From Pseudomaricurvus sp033283335 (GTDB lineage: Bacteria; Pseudomonadota; Gammaproteobacteria; Pseudomonadales; Cellvibrionaceae): DNA of 64,000 nt. The stretch lies in NCBI GenBank assembly GCA_033283335.1, contig JAWMQP010000001.1, positions 1-64,000 on the forward strand. The letters run 5' to 3'. The translations under genes and the position numbers were made by a program. A model generated the notes under the pieces. It worked only from the letters and a program-made list of their open reading frames with translations, searched no databases and was not told the origin of the DNA. Positions 50,784 to 59,197 of the stretch are shown here, piece after piece; positions within the stretch are counted from its first letter, which is position 1, and each line of letters opens with the position of its first letter.

Positions 50784-50903
50784 CGCAAGATTGTCGCTTT
50801 CTGAATTTTTTTCAAGAAAGTCAGACGTTTGTGCTGTACCCGTGAGTGACTTAATGGTCTAATTTGTTGCTTTATATGCCAATAGATCATGTAGATTTGA
50901 AGT

Positions 50904-51227
50904 ATGAATTTTGAAGATTGGACCGTTGATTTAAAGACCTTGTCTGCAACTCATGCTACGGGTTTTCGCCTTGAGGTTGAAGGTAACCCCAAAGACCCCA
51001 GTGCTGTGCATCCGGGGAAATTCCCGGCGGGTTTGAGCAGTATTGATCAGGTCCGTTTGGTTCGTACGGGTGTTGAAGCCATTACGGCGGCGGCGAAAAA
51101 AGGCGGGCATGCGGCCTCCGGGGCCAAGCCGGCGGCCAAGAAACGTCCTTACGTGGCTCCTGCCAACAAGCCTAAGCGCACCACATTGTCGCTGAAAAAG
51201 TCCTCTTCAGATCCTGATAATGGCTGA
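50904..51227 (+). CDS. Small protein of unknown function with basic tail
   Basis: A 107-residue protein that I do not assign to a family. Residues 1-60 look folded (MNFEDWTVDLKTLSATHATGF, then GKFPAGLSSIDQVRLVRTG). Residues 62-100 are rich in Ala, Lys and Pro, like the flexible basic tails of nucleic-acid-binding proteins. Codon usage is like that of its neighbours and a plausible ATG is used, so it is probably a real gene. RNA or DNA binding is a guess. Confidence 0.65.
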   Translation: MNFEDWTVDLKTLSATHATGFRLEVEGNPKDPSAVHPGKFPAGLSSIDQVRLVRTGVEAITAAAKKGGHAASGAKPAAKKRPYVAPANKPKRTTLSLKKSSSDPDNG

Positions 51228-51248
51228 GGCTATTGCTGTCGCTGCAAG

Positions 51249-51272
51249 TACAGGTACAGGTACAGGTACAGG
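51249..51272. repeat. Tandem hexamer (TACAGG) x4
   Basis: Four exact copies of TACAGG start 22 bases after the stop codon of the small basic protein. Confidence 0.9.
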
Positions 51273-51316
51273 AATTAAGGGCCCGGTTTGAGCCCTAGCG
51301 TTGAGCCCTGAGTTCC

Positions 51317-51826
51317 TTAGCGGTAAACCACCTGGCCCTTAAGCAACAGCATAGTCTGGTGGTCATCAACCAGTTTGAACAGCTTGTCAAACTTTTCGCC
51401 AGCGACAGCGGTTGGGCTTTGGCCTTGATCGACGGAATAGGTGATGCCACTGATCAGCGACTGGAGTTCTTCCGAGACGGAATCAATCGCGGAGAAGATA
51501 CCGTCTGTAGTTTGCTTGTCCTTGAACAGGCGATCGTTTTCAGCCGCATCCAGGTAGCTGTCGCACTCCAGAAGCCACTCTTTGCGCTGTATAAGGTATT
51601 TGCGGATATTGTTCATGCCGCCGCGGTGCTGGGAAACCAGTTGCTGCTCCCGATACCGCTGCAGGCTTTTTATGGCACTGGTCATAAAGTCCAGTTTGAT
51701 GTCCTCACAGTATTTCTCATTCAGATAGCTCGGAAATTCCTCCGCTGCCTGGCTGCTACACATCCCCAGAGTAAAAAACAGTGCGCAAATGATTCGGGAC
51801 CGGGCTGAGCTGGGTTTTATATTCAT
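51317..51826 (-). CDS. Exported protein of unknown function
   Basis: A 169-residue protein starting at the ATG at 51826 with an AGGCGG about ten bases upstream. A signal peptide (residues 1-27, with CALFFTLGMCSSQA) is clear. The mature part is charged and mostly helical by eye, with three cysteines and no family I recognise. The region 51827-52129 upstream holds AT-rich promoter-like sequence, a weak GGC..CCTGAA/TTCAGG..GCC hairpin (52060-52098) and no gene. Confidence 0.7.
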   Translation of the reverse strand: MNIKPSSARSRIICALFFTLGMCSSQAAEEFPSYLNEKYCEDIKLDFMTSAIKSLQRYREQQLVSQHRGGMNNIRKYLIQRKEWLLECDSYLDAAENDRLFKDKQTTDGIFSAIDSVSEELQSLISGITYSVDQGQSPTAVAGEKFDKLFKLVDDHQTMLLLKGQVVYR

Positions 51827-52117
51827 ATTGGGCCGCCTGATTTCTGTTTGTTCTTGTCGGTACCGCGCCTGCTGATAGAGCCACACTGGACAGATCCGGA
51901 TTTAAAACAGTGCATAAAACAGGGAGCGGAGTGTCACGCTACAATTGTGATATAAGTCACTTGTTGCTTTAGTGTCAAGAGTTATATGAGATATTTGGCG
52001 ACATGCGGCCTAAAAAGACCATTATTCTTGTGTTTTGGGTGTGTTGTTGATGTGGGTATGGCACCTGAACCGACTTTATGTGTGTTAATTCAGGCGCCAT
52101 CCTGGCAGAGAGGGCGC

Positions 52118-52143
52118 TATACGGGATCTTTATACGGGATCTT
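52118..52143. repeat. Tandem duplication, 2 x 13 bp, over rdgC stop
   Basis: TATACGGGATCTT occurs twice in direct succession; the rdgC stop codon (52130-52132) spans the junction. Confidence 0.9.
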
Positions 52144-53044
52144 TTCGGTAGCTGCCAAAGTAGTTCAGCAGCTCGGGAATAAAGCGCTGGAATGTACCGG
52201 TCATTAGCGCAAAATCCGCATCGAATTGGGCTGCCTTATCGCCACCTGCGCTGTCCTGGGCTTCACTGAGAAGAGTGTCGCCGAACTTCAGGCGTTTGAT
52301 GCTGAGATCGTCAGCCAGCATGAGCTGAAGGCACTCGTCCCAGTGCAAAGCGAGCTTGACGGCCTGTTTGCCTGCATTCAGGTGCAGCTCGATTTCCTCG
52401 CTGAGAAGCTCCTGCTTCTTACAGCGCACCACGCTGCCGTCCTCCTTTTGCTCTCGCAGTTCGCATTCATCACCCAGCTGCAGGTGTTGGGGCAGAGCGT
52501 CACCACGCAGCCAGCTGGTCATCACGACAGCGGGGGATTCCGTGACTTGCACCGGCACCACGGGCAGGCTGCCGAGCGATTCACGCAGCAGTTTCATCCA
52601 CTCTTCGGCTTTGTTGTAAGAGCCGCTGTCGATGCACAGCCAGCCATTTTTAGGGTCGATATAGCCAAATGTGCGCTGGGATTTGGTGAAGGCCTGGGGC
52701 AGGCAGTCAAAGATGATTTCTTCCTTCAGTGATTCCTTTTCTTTACGGTAAATGCGGCGATCTTCCTGCAATTCAATAGCTTTGACTTTTTCGTCCAGCT
52801 TGTCCCGGATGACGGAGGCGGGCAGCACTTTTTCTTCTTTGCGAGCGCATAACATAATGCAGCCATTGGCACTGTGAAACAGTTGGTCGCTGTGGTCACC
52901 CATCGGACTGACCCAGCCGTATCGACTGGTGTCCTGGCGTCCACAAGGGGTAAATGCCTGAGCTTGCAGTTGCTCGGCAAGCTGATCTATATCTGTGTCG
53001 AATGGGCTGGTAAAACGGTACAACAGAAGATTCTTAAACCACAT
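52130..53044 (-). CDS. rdgC: Recombination-associated protein RdgC
   Basis: A 304-residue protein with the full RdgC signature: MWFKNLLLYRFT at the start, GWVSPMGDHSDQLFH, FDCLPQAFTKSQRTFGYID and the C-terminal FIPELLNYF. RdgC forms a ring around double-stranded DNA and restrains RecA. The family is confined mainly to beta- and gammaproteobacteria, which supports the organism assignment. Confidence 0.96.
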   Translation of the reverse strand: MWFKNLLLYRFTSPFDTDIDQLAEQLQAQAFTPCGRQDTSRYGWVSPMGDHSDQLFHSANGCIMLCARKEEKVLPASVIRDKLDEKVKAIELQEDRRIYRKEKESLKEEIIFDCLPQAFTKSQRTFGYIDPKNGWLCIDSGSYNKAEEWMKLLRESLGSLPVVPVQVTESPAVVMTSWLRGDALPQHLQLGDECELREQKEDGSVVRCKKQELLSEEIELHLNAGKQAVKLALHWDECLQLMLADDLSIKRLKFGDTLLSEAQDSAGGDKAAQFDADFALMTGTFQRFIPELLNYFGSYRKDPV

Positions 53045-53177
53045 AATGCCTGTCTTGAAGAGTTGTGAGTTGTTGTAAGGCCGCGGAGAAATGTCTACTC
53101 ATGGGCGCTCGAAAGGTCGCGCATTATGGCCCAGCGGTTGGCCAGTCTCAAGCGCCCAGCTCACGCTTCAGGTCAGG

Positions 53178-53561
53178 TTACCAAAGCGCGGGCTTGTAAT
53201 GGGCTAACAGTATGATACCGGCAAACAGGGCTATCGCCGCCGACCTGAAAAGACCTTGACGGTTGGGTGCTGCATAGTGAAGCCCGAGCGCTCCACACAC
53301 GATGTAGCCCATCAGTAGAAGCAGCTTGATGGCAAGCCAGTGACTGTTGGCGGGAGTAAAGCCAGTGGTGACAATTAAGGCCAGACCGCTCAACAGCAGC
53401 GCAGTGTCGATGACATGAGGCAGGCGCTTTACCCAAGCGCCTTGTCGCGCCAGCAGTCCACGTTGTGCCCACCAGGCTCGAAGTAGGAACAAACCCAGGG
53501 TTGTTGCGGCCAGGGCAACATGCAAGTGCTTGATCAATCCATAATGTTCCGTCACTGCCAT
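53178..53561 (-). CDS. sirB2: SirB2-family membrane protein
   Basis: A 127-residue integral membrane protein with four hydrophobic spans. KHLHVALAATTLGLFLLRAWW near the start, PHVIDTALLLSGLAL in the middle and KLLLLMGYIVCGALGL later are typical of SirB2. The molecular function is not known. It lies 23 bp upstream of nothing but the convergent end of DUF4202 on the same strand, and could be co-transcribed with it. Confidence 0.9.
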   Translation of the reverse strand: MAVTEHYGLIKHLHVALAATTLGLFLLRAWWAQRGLLARQGAWVKRLPHVIDTALLLSGLALIVTTGFTPANSHWLAIKLLLLMGYIVCGALGLHYAAPNRQGLFRSAAIALFAGIILLAHYKPALW

Positions 53562-53584
53562 CTATTGAGTAAGTCGCACCTGCA

Positions 53585-54175
53585 TCAGGCCTGCAGGGCT
53601 TTGCCGACCAGCGCGGACATGGATGCCGATAGGGGCAGTTTCAGAGCGGCTTGATGGCCGCTCTCTGACATCTTATTCCAGGTCTTTTGAATAATATCGA
53701 TGACCTTGTCATCATCATGGGGCGCCGCAAAATCCTCAAGATGGTGTTCGAGAAACACCAGGCAGGCGACATCCTCCAGTGTCTGGGCTTCCGGGTCGCG
53801 TTTCAGCTGTTTCTTCTGCAGCAGGCTTTGAACCCGTTGCTGTTCTTCGCTGGTGTAACCACAGTCGCCCATCAGTTGGGCGGTCAGTTCAGCGTGAAAT
53901 TTTGCCAGGTCCGTGCGCCAGCGTTTATAGCCAGCCCGGTCCATGGGGTAGTCCTTGCGGGGAATACTCCAGCGCTGAATATGCTGTGCGCGGCAAGCAA
54001 TTTGCAGCAGCTCAGAGGCATCGGTTTGAAATTGATTCAGGCATGCGCTCATACGCTGGCCGTACAACAGCTCTTTCGCAATCGGTTGGCCATTGTGTTC
54101 TACCTGATTGGGGTCCTGATCATTATGCCTGTCAATGGCATCAAAAATATTCGCTAAACGCTCATACTGAGTCAT
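53585..54175 (-). CDS. DUF4202 family protein
   Basis: A 196-residue protein that fits the DUF4202 family: AIDRHNDQDPNQVEHNGQP near the start, CRAQHIQRWSIPRKDYPMDRAGYKRWR in the middle and DVACLVFLEHHLEDF. The conserved His and Asp residues in these blocks resemble an HD-like metal site, but no reaction is known. Same strand as sirB2, 23 bp upstream of it. Divergent from ompW, sharing the region with an FNR-like box. Confidence 0.88.
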   Translation of the reverse strand: MTQYERLANIFDAIDRHNDQDPNQVEHNGQPIAKELLYGQRMSACLNQFQTDASELLQIACRAQHIQRWSIPRKDYPMDRAGYKRWRTDLAKFHAELTAQLMGDCGYTSEEQQRVQSLLQKKQLKRDPEAQTLEDVACLVFLEHHLEDFAAPHDDDKVIDIIQKTWNKMSESGHQAALKLPLSASMSALVGKALQA

Positions 54176-54295
54176 ATAACCATCCGCTTCGACTTTGGGT
54201 AGGGGGTGATTGTTTAAAAGCTGTATTGTTAAGGCTTTAAGGTCGAATGTAAAAGGCCGGGTAAAGAATAGTTTGGTTTGTAAAACAATTGTTAC

Positions 54296-54309
54296 TTAAT
54301 CCAGATCAA
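54296..54309 (+). promoter_or_regulatory. FNR-like box upstream of ompW
   Basis: TTAATCCAGATCAA matches the FNR/ANR consensus TTGAT-N4-ATCAA at nine of ten fixed positions, 71 bases before the ompW ATG. An FNR gene lies just downstream of ompW. Control of ompW by oxygen is inferred. Confidence 0.55.
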
Positions 54310-54379
54310 TAAAATGCATGGGGCCTTCGGGTTTAATGTGGTCACTGAACAGGAACACTGATGAAAAAGAGGGAAAATT

Positions 54380-55138
54380 ATGCAACCTGTCCTGAAAACA
54401 ATCTCTGAACTGGGCCCGCTGTCTGTCAAGACTCTAAAACCAGTTTTAAAGCCGTTGACCTTTGCCATCCTGGCATCAGGTTTTGTCGCTTCCAATGCGA
54501 TGGCCTATGAAGCAGGGGACTGGGTTGTGCGTGCCGGTGCGACCATGGTGGACCCGCAGGAATCCGGTGATCCGCTGGAACTGAACGGTACCGTCTTGAC
54601 CGACCCCCTGAATGGTGAGCTGGGCGTAGACAGTGATACCCAGTTGGGGTTGACACTGGAATACATGCTGACGGATAACTGGGGGATCGAATTACTGGCG
54701 GCCACACCGTTTAGCCATACCGCAACTGTGACCAACGCCAGTGCCCTGCAGGGTCTGGATACGGCCGATATCAAGCATTTGCCGCCGACCTTGATGTTCG
54801 TCTACCACTTTAATACCGGCAGCCGCCTGAACCCTTATATCGGGGCCGGTATCAACTACACCGTCTTCTTCGATGAAGATCTGACCAGTAAAGCGGATGC
54901 CGCCTTTGCCGGCCTGGGTTTAACCGGTGGGGATGTTGAACTGGACGATTCCTGGGGTGCCTCATTTCAGGCGGGCGTGGATTACCACTTGAATGATAAG
55001 TGGCTGTTGAACGCGTCCATGCGCTGGATCGACATTGATACCGAGGCCGAAATTACCTTTGACAGCGGTGATAAGGTCTCCGCGGGAGTGGAAGTGGATC
55101 CTTTTGTCTACACCCTGTCAGTGGGCTATCGCTTCTAA
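54380..55138 (+). CDS. ompW: OmpW-family outer-membrane protein
   Basis: A 252-residue eight-stranded barrel protein. An unusually long leader (to about residue 41, ending in SNAMA) precedes YEAGDWVVRAGATMVDP; PPTLMFVYHF, NPYIGAGINYTVFF, DDSWGASFQAGVDY and the terminal GYRF are family features. GAGGG lies upstream of the ATG. OmpW forms a small hydrophobic channel. An earlier Met is used here; the Met at residue 41 is part of the signal peptide cleavage region, not a start. Confidence 0.9.
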   Translation: MQPVLKTISELGPLSVKTLKPVLKPLTFAILASGFVASNAMAYEAGDWVVRAGATMVDPQESGDPLELNGTVLTDPLNGELGVDSDTQLGLTLEYMLTDNWGIELLAATPFSHTATVTNASALQGLDTADIKHLPPTLMFVYHFNTGSRLNPYIGAGINYTVFFDEDLTSKADAAFAGLGLTGGDVELDDSWGASFQAGVDYHLNDKWLLNASMRWIDIDTEAEITFDSGDKVSAGVEVDPFVYTLSVGYRF

Positions 55139-55150
55139 GGTTGGGCGATT

Positions 55151-55193
55151 CTGAACCCGGATAAGTCCGGCCTGAACCCCGGATAAGTCTGGC
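55151..55193. repeat. Tandem duplication, 21 + 22 bp, after ompW
   Basis: Units 55151-55171 and 55172-55193 differ by one inserted C and one substitution; a third partial copy follows. The array lies 13 bases past the ompW stop in the convergent gap to fnr. Confidence 0.85.
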
Positions 55194-55219
55194 CTGAACA
55201 TGGTCTCGGCCGGGCTTAT

Positions 55220-55996
55220 TCAGCAGTTATGTTCGACATTCGCGACGGCTTTTAAAGCATCCATGTCCAGGATGTGGATTTCTTTTTTATCCACTTGAAT
55301 CAGGTTGCTTTTCTGCAATCGACTCAATACCCGGCTGACGGTCTCAATGGTCAGCCCCAGGTAATTGCCCATATCCGAGCGGGACATGGGCAGACGGAAG
55401 GAGGTGGCGGATAGCTGGCGATGGTGGTTGCGCGTGGAGATGCTCAGCAGTAGAGAAGCAATACGCTCATCAGCGCTGTTTTTGCTTAACAGGGTTATCA
55501 GTTGTTGATCGGAGGTGATTTCACGGCTCATCAACTGGAAAAAGTGGCGCTGCAGACTCGGCAGTTTCAGACTGAGCTCTTCCAGTCGGGAAAATGGAAT
55601 TTCGCAGACCGCAGAGGTTTCCAGGGCAATAGCAGAGTTGGTATAGCGGTTTTGGCCAATGCCATCCATTCCCAGCACCTCACCGGGCAGGTAAAAACCG
55701 GTGACCTGTTCCTGGCCGTCATTGGTGATATTAAGGGACTTGATGGTGCCGGACCTGACCGCATAGACGGACTGGAAGGCTTGTCCCGCTCGATAGAGGT
55801 ATTCCCCTTTTTGCAGCGGGCGGCCACGCTGAATGATGTCATCCAGCTTTTCGATATCCTGCACGTGCAAGCTGATAGGCAGGCAGATGGCGTTCAGGCG
55901 GCAGTCTCCACAGGACACCAGGGGGTTTTGGTGACATTTTTTGTCGCTGGTGAGTGTTGAGTCGCTACTGCTGGCAATACGATTGGTCATAAGCAT
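55220..55996 (-). CDS. fnr: FNR/ANR-type oxygen-sensing regulator
   Basis: A 258-residue Crp/Fnr regulator. The N-terminal cysteines C29, C32 and C38 (CGDCRLNAIC) with C131 (SAVCEIPF) have the spacing of the oxygen-labile [4Fe-4S] cluster of FNR. A cyclic-nucleotide-like domain, a dimer helix and the C-terminal helix-turn-helix (MSRSDMGNYLGLTIETVSRVL, whose recognition helix keeps E-T-V-S-R) follow. Under low oxygen it should bind TTGAT-N4-ATCAA sites. The neighbour is a UspE-like gene, as in E. coli. Confidence 0.95.
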   Translation of the reverse strand: MLMTNRIASSSDSTLTSDKKCHQNPLVSCGDCRLNAICLPISLHVQDIEKLDDIIQRGRPLQKGEYLYRAGQAFQSVYAVRSGTIKSLNITNDGQEQVTGFYLPGEVLGMDGIGQNRYTNSAIALETSAVCEIPFSRLEELSLKLPSLQRHFFQLMSREITSDQQLITLLSKNSADERIASLLLSISTRNHHRQLSATSFRLPMSRSDMGNYLGLTIETVSRVLSRLQKSNLIQVDKKEIHILDMDALKAVANVEHNC

Positions 55997-56287
55997 CCCG
56001 AAATATACTCGCCATTCCCTGTGGGGCCATATTCGGCTGATTTACCGCGTGGTTTGGCGCTAATAAGGCGCCATTGTCCTACAGGCCCGGGAATAGGTAA
56101 AGCCTCTGCTGAGGTTATAGGTTCAGGGACAGCCGTGGTCTGCAGTTGGTTTCCAGCGACTAAACTTACCCTGAACAGGGCCTTTATGGCGATAGGTAAG
56201 GCCTTTATGACGACTTTATTGGGGTTGTTCTTTTGTGCGTTTTTATCGGCTACACCAGTAGCTCGTTACTATTAGGAAATATAAATC

Positions 56288-57094
56288 ATGTCTAATCAGG
56301 ATACATTGTTTGTTGTCGTTGATCCCACCCAGAATGATCATGTCGCCTTGGAGCGAGCGATTATCACCTCACGTCTGCGCGATGTGCCGCCGAAACTCAA
56401 GGTGTTTGTGGCGGTGGATTCAGCGGCGGTCTCTCTGGATGCGGATAATCCCGATATCTATCGCGACACGGAATGGTTTGAAAACCTGAAAAAACCGATT
56501 ATTGAAGAGGGCCTGGATTACACCCTGGTCATCTGCTGGTCCACCCAGTGGCACGAGGCTGTGTTACAGGCGGCACGCAAGACCGAGGCGACCCTGATTT
56601 TGATGCCTGACTATTCGGCGAAGCAGAGCCGTAACCGTTTCTCAGACGCCAAATGGCAGGTCTTGCGCTATGCGGACTGCCCGGTATTGATCTGTCGCCC
56701 CGGTGCCAACAGCCAGCGCAAGGTGGTTTTGGCGGCGGTGAAGATGCAGGACAGTGCCCCTCAGTACGTTGACCTGAACGAAAAGATCATCCAGCGTGGC
56801 AAATGGATGGCGGAACGTTATGGGGCTGATTTCCAGGTGGTTAACGCTTATACCGACTCCCTTAGTTACCCGGATCGGGGTGCCATGATGCGCAAGCTCA
56901 GTATTGATTCGGAGAAAATTCACGTGCGCCAAGGGCCGCCGGAAGAAGTGGTGGCTGAAGTGGCCGAAGAGATTCACGCTGACATCATTGTGATTGGCAC
57001 GCTCAAGCGTCGTGGCGTGATGCTGGCCATGCGCGGCAATACCTCCGAGCAGGTCATGAGCCGCCTGAAGCAGGATGTGATGACCCTGAATTGA
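56288..57094 (+). CDS. uspE: Tandem universal stress protein, UspE-like
   Basis: A 268-residue protein with two Usp domains (about 1-140 and 145-268). The second has the ATP-loop-like GTLKRRGVMLAMRGNTSEQVM; the first ends in YADCPVLICRPG. In E. coli uspE is next to fnr, which supports the name. It is divergent from fnr with a 291-bp gap that contains no convincing gene; a short open frame at 56021-56275 lacks coding character. Confidence 0.88.
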   Translation: MSNQDTLFVVVDPTQNDHVALERAIITSRLRDVPPKLKVFVAVDSAAVSLDADNPDIYRDTEWFENLKKPIIEEGLDYTLVICWSTQWHEAVLQAARKTEATLILMPDYSAKQSRNRFSDAKWQVLRYADCPVLICRPGANSQRKVVLAAVKMQDSAPQYVDLNEKIIQRGKWMAERYGADFQVVNAYTDSLSYPDRGAMMRKLSIDSEKIHVRQGPPEEVVAEVAEEIHADIIVIGTLKRRGVMLAMRGNTSEQVMSRLKQDVMTLN

Positions 57095-57155
57095 TGGTTG
57101 CTGCTGCGAGTAGAGCGTCAAGTTAATACAAGGGTATTTTTTTGCTGTAGAAGTG

Positions 57156-57249
57156 TTGGCTAGAGTGTGCCGGAAATGGACAGCCCAGGCTGCACTCTCT
57201 TGCCCTTTGGGCAATTCTCCTTGTCGCCGCGCTACGCTCGCGATGACGA
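57156..57249. repeat. Partial copy of the dispersed repeat
   Basis: This stretch, with CAGCCCAGGCT, GCAATTCTCCTTGT and the end CGCGATGACG, matches the right half of the unit at 59008-59168. The left half is missing. It lies just downstream of mmsA. Confidence 0.7.
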
Positions 57250-57261
57250 GACAAAGTCATA

Positions 57262-57290
57262 AAAAAAGGGCTGCACATGCAGCCCTTTTT
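57262..57290. terminator. Bidirectional terminator between uspE and mmsA
   Basis: GGGCTGCA and TGCAGCCC form an 8-bp perfect stem with a 2-base gap, flanked by a run of A residues on one side and T residues on the other, so it can work for both convergent genes. Confidence 0.9.
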
Positions 57291-57309
57291 CGTGTGTCGC
57301 TTCTCAGAA

Positions 57310-58803
57310 TCAGTTACTCGGGAATGAGAACTGAACCCCCTCACGCACACCACTGGAAGGCCAGCGCTGGGTGATGGTCTTGCGGTTGGTGTAGAAGCGA
57401 ACACCATCGGGACCGTAGGCGCTCAGGCTGCCAAACAGAGAGCGTTTCCAGCCGCCGAAGCTGTGGTAGGACACCGGTACAGGCAGGGGCACGTTGATGC
57501 CGACCATGCCCACCAGGATATTGTCGCTGAAGTAGCGAGCGGCTTCACCGTCGCGGGTAAAGATGCAGGTACCGTTGCCGTACTCGTGATCGTTGATCAA
57601 CTTCATGGCTTCGTCCTGACTCTGGGCGCGAACCACCAGCAGTACCGGGCCGAAAATCTCTTCGTCGTAGCACTTCATACCCGGCTTAACATTGTCGATC
57701 AGGGTGCCGCCAACAAAGAAACCGTTTTCGAAACCAGCCACTTGTGGGTTACGGCCGTCAACCACAATGGTGGCACCTTGCTCTTCGGCACTGGCGATGT
57801 AGCCGTTGACCTTGTTCATGTGTGCTTCGGTAATGACGGGACCGAAATCGTTTTTGGCGTTGTCGTAGGCGCCAACCTTCAGGTCCTTCATGGCCGCGGT
57901 CATTTTCTCGATCAACGCATCGGCCGCTTCGTCACCGACACAGACAGCCACAGACAGGGCCATGCAACGCTCACCGGAAGAACCAAAGGCGGCTCCGGTC
58001 ATGGCAGCTACGGCGTTGTCCATATCCGCATCGGGCATGATGATGGCGTGGTTCTTGGCACCGCCGAGGGCCTGGCAGCGTTTACCGTGGGCGCTGGCGG
58101 TGGCGTAAACGTATTCCGCGATGGGGGTGGAGCCGACAAAACTTACCGCTTTCACGCGCTCATCGGTCAGCAGGGTGTCTACCGCCACCTTGTCACCATT
58201 AACAACGTTCAGCACGCCATCAGGCAGGCCAGCTTCCTGCATCAGCTGCGCCAGGTATAGGGTGGACGAGGGATCACGCTCGGAGGGCTTCAGGACGAAG
58301 GTGTTGCCGCAGACGATGGCCAGTGGATACATCCACAGGGGTACCATGGCGGGGAAATTAAATGGCGTGATACCGGCAACCACGCCCAGTGGCTGCATTT
58401 CGCTCCAGGAGTCGATGTTGGGGCCAACGTTACGGCTGTGCTCGCCTTTCAGCAGTTCGGGCGCGTAGCAGGCGTATTCAACGTTTTCGATGCCGCGGGT
58501 CAGTTCGCCCATGGCGTCGTGGGAGATTTTACCGTGCTCTTCACCGATCAGCTCGCAGATCTTCTCAGCGTTGTCTTCCAGCAGTTGCTTGAAGCGGAAC
58601 ATGATTTTGGCGCGCTTGGCCACTGGCGTGTTACGCCAGGCGGGATAGGCGGCCTGGGCAGAAGCAATGGCTTCTTCAACGGTTTCCTTGGCAGCCAGAG
58701 CGACTTGCTTGGTGACTTCGCCGGTAGCGGGATTGTACACATCCTGAGTGCGCTCGGCGGCTTCACTCATTTGTCCGTTAATCAAATGGCCTACAATGCT
58801 CAT
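57310..58803 (-). CDS. mmsA: CoA-acylating methylmalonate/malonate-semialdehyde dehydrogenase
   Basis: A 497-residue aldehyde dehydrogenase of the MmsA/BauC type. FNFPAMVPLWMYPLA, the glycine motif VGSTPIAEYVY, LGGAKNHAIIMPDAD and the catalytic-cysteine block GSSGERCMALS are clear; the Cys acts without the usual Glu. It oxidises (methyl)malonate semialdehyde to propionyl- or acetyl-CoA. With the bauA-like aminotransferase upstream, malonate semialdehyde from beta-alanine is a likely substrate; a role in valine breakdown is also possible. AGAGGT precedes the ATG. Confidence 0.94.
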   Translation of the reverse strand: MSIVGHLINGQMSEAAERTQDVYNPATGEVTKQVALAAKETVEEAIASAQAAYPAWRNTPVAKRAKIMFRFKQLLEDNAEKICELIGEEHGKISHDAMGELTRGIENVEYACYAPELLKGEHSRNVGPNIDSWSEMQPLGVVAGITPFNFPAMVPLWMYPLAIVCGNTFVLKPSERDPSSTLYLAQLMQEAGLPDGVLNVVNGDKVAVDTLLTDERVKAVSFVGSTPIAEYVYATASAHGKRCQALGGAKNHAIIMPDADMDNAVAAMTGAAFGSSGERCMALSVAVCVGDEAADALIEKMTAAMKDLKVGAYDNAKNDFGPVITEAHMNKVNGYIASAEEQGATIVVDGRNPQVAGFENGFFVGGTLIDNVKPGMKCYDEEIFGPVLLVVRAQSQDEAMKLINDHEYGNGTCIFTRDGEAARYFSDNILVGMVGINVPLPVPVSYHSFGGWKRSLFGSLSAYGPDGVRFYTNRKTITQRWPSSGVREGVQFSFPSN

Positions 58804-58841
58804 GTATCTATACCTCTTTTAAATCTCAAAATTTCGTATGT

Positions 58842-59168
58842 GTCATTGCGAGCGCAGCGCGGCAATCCATGTCTGGCAAAATGCTCAATTCATGTCCCAA
58901 TACAGGGGCTGGCATAGTGCTAATAATGGATTGCTTCGTGGCCTAAAGCCCCTACTGTTGGCACGTTGTTCCTCGCAATGACGACGTTCAAGTTCAGTAT
59001 GTTTACCGTCATTGCGAGCGCAGCGGCAATCCATGTCTGGCAAAATGCTGTATTCGGACCCCGGAGTAGGGGCTGGCATAGTGCTAATAATGGATAGCCC
59101 AGGCTACCTTCTCTTGCTCTACGAGCAATTCTCCTTGTTGCGTCGGCGCTTTACGCCTCACAATGACG
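58842..59168. repeat. Two further dispersed-repeat units between mmsA and bauA
   Basis: Units 58842-58983 and 59008-59168 begin TCATTGCGAGCG and end CAATGACG, as at 41007-41416. The right half of the second is of another subtype, shared with 57156-57249. They occupy nearly all of the 394-bp gap 58804-59197, in which no gene is seen. Confidence 0.88.
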
Positions 59169-59197
59169 CTATCTAAGCTCTTTATTCGGCTGGTAGA

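Noticed and set aside
51986..52207. 73-codon open frame before the rdgC end
   Set aside because: It runs antisense into rdgC and has no ribosome binding site or recognisable product.
56021..56275. 84-codon open frame between fnr and uspE
   Set aside because: It has no family likeness, lacks a clear ribosome binding site and lies in a divergent promoter region.
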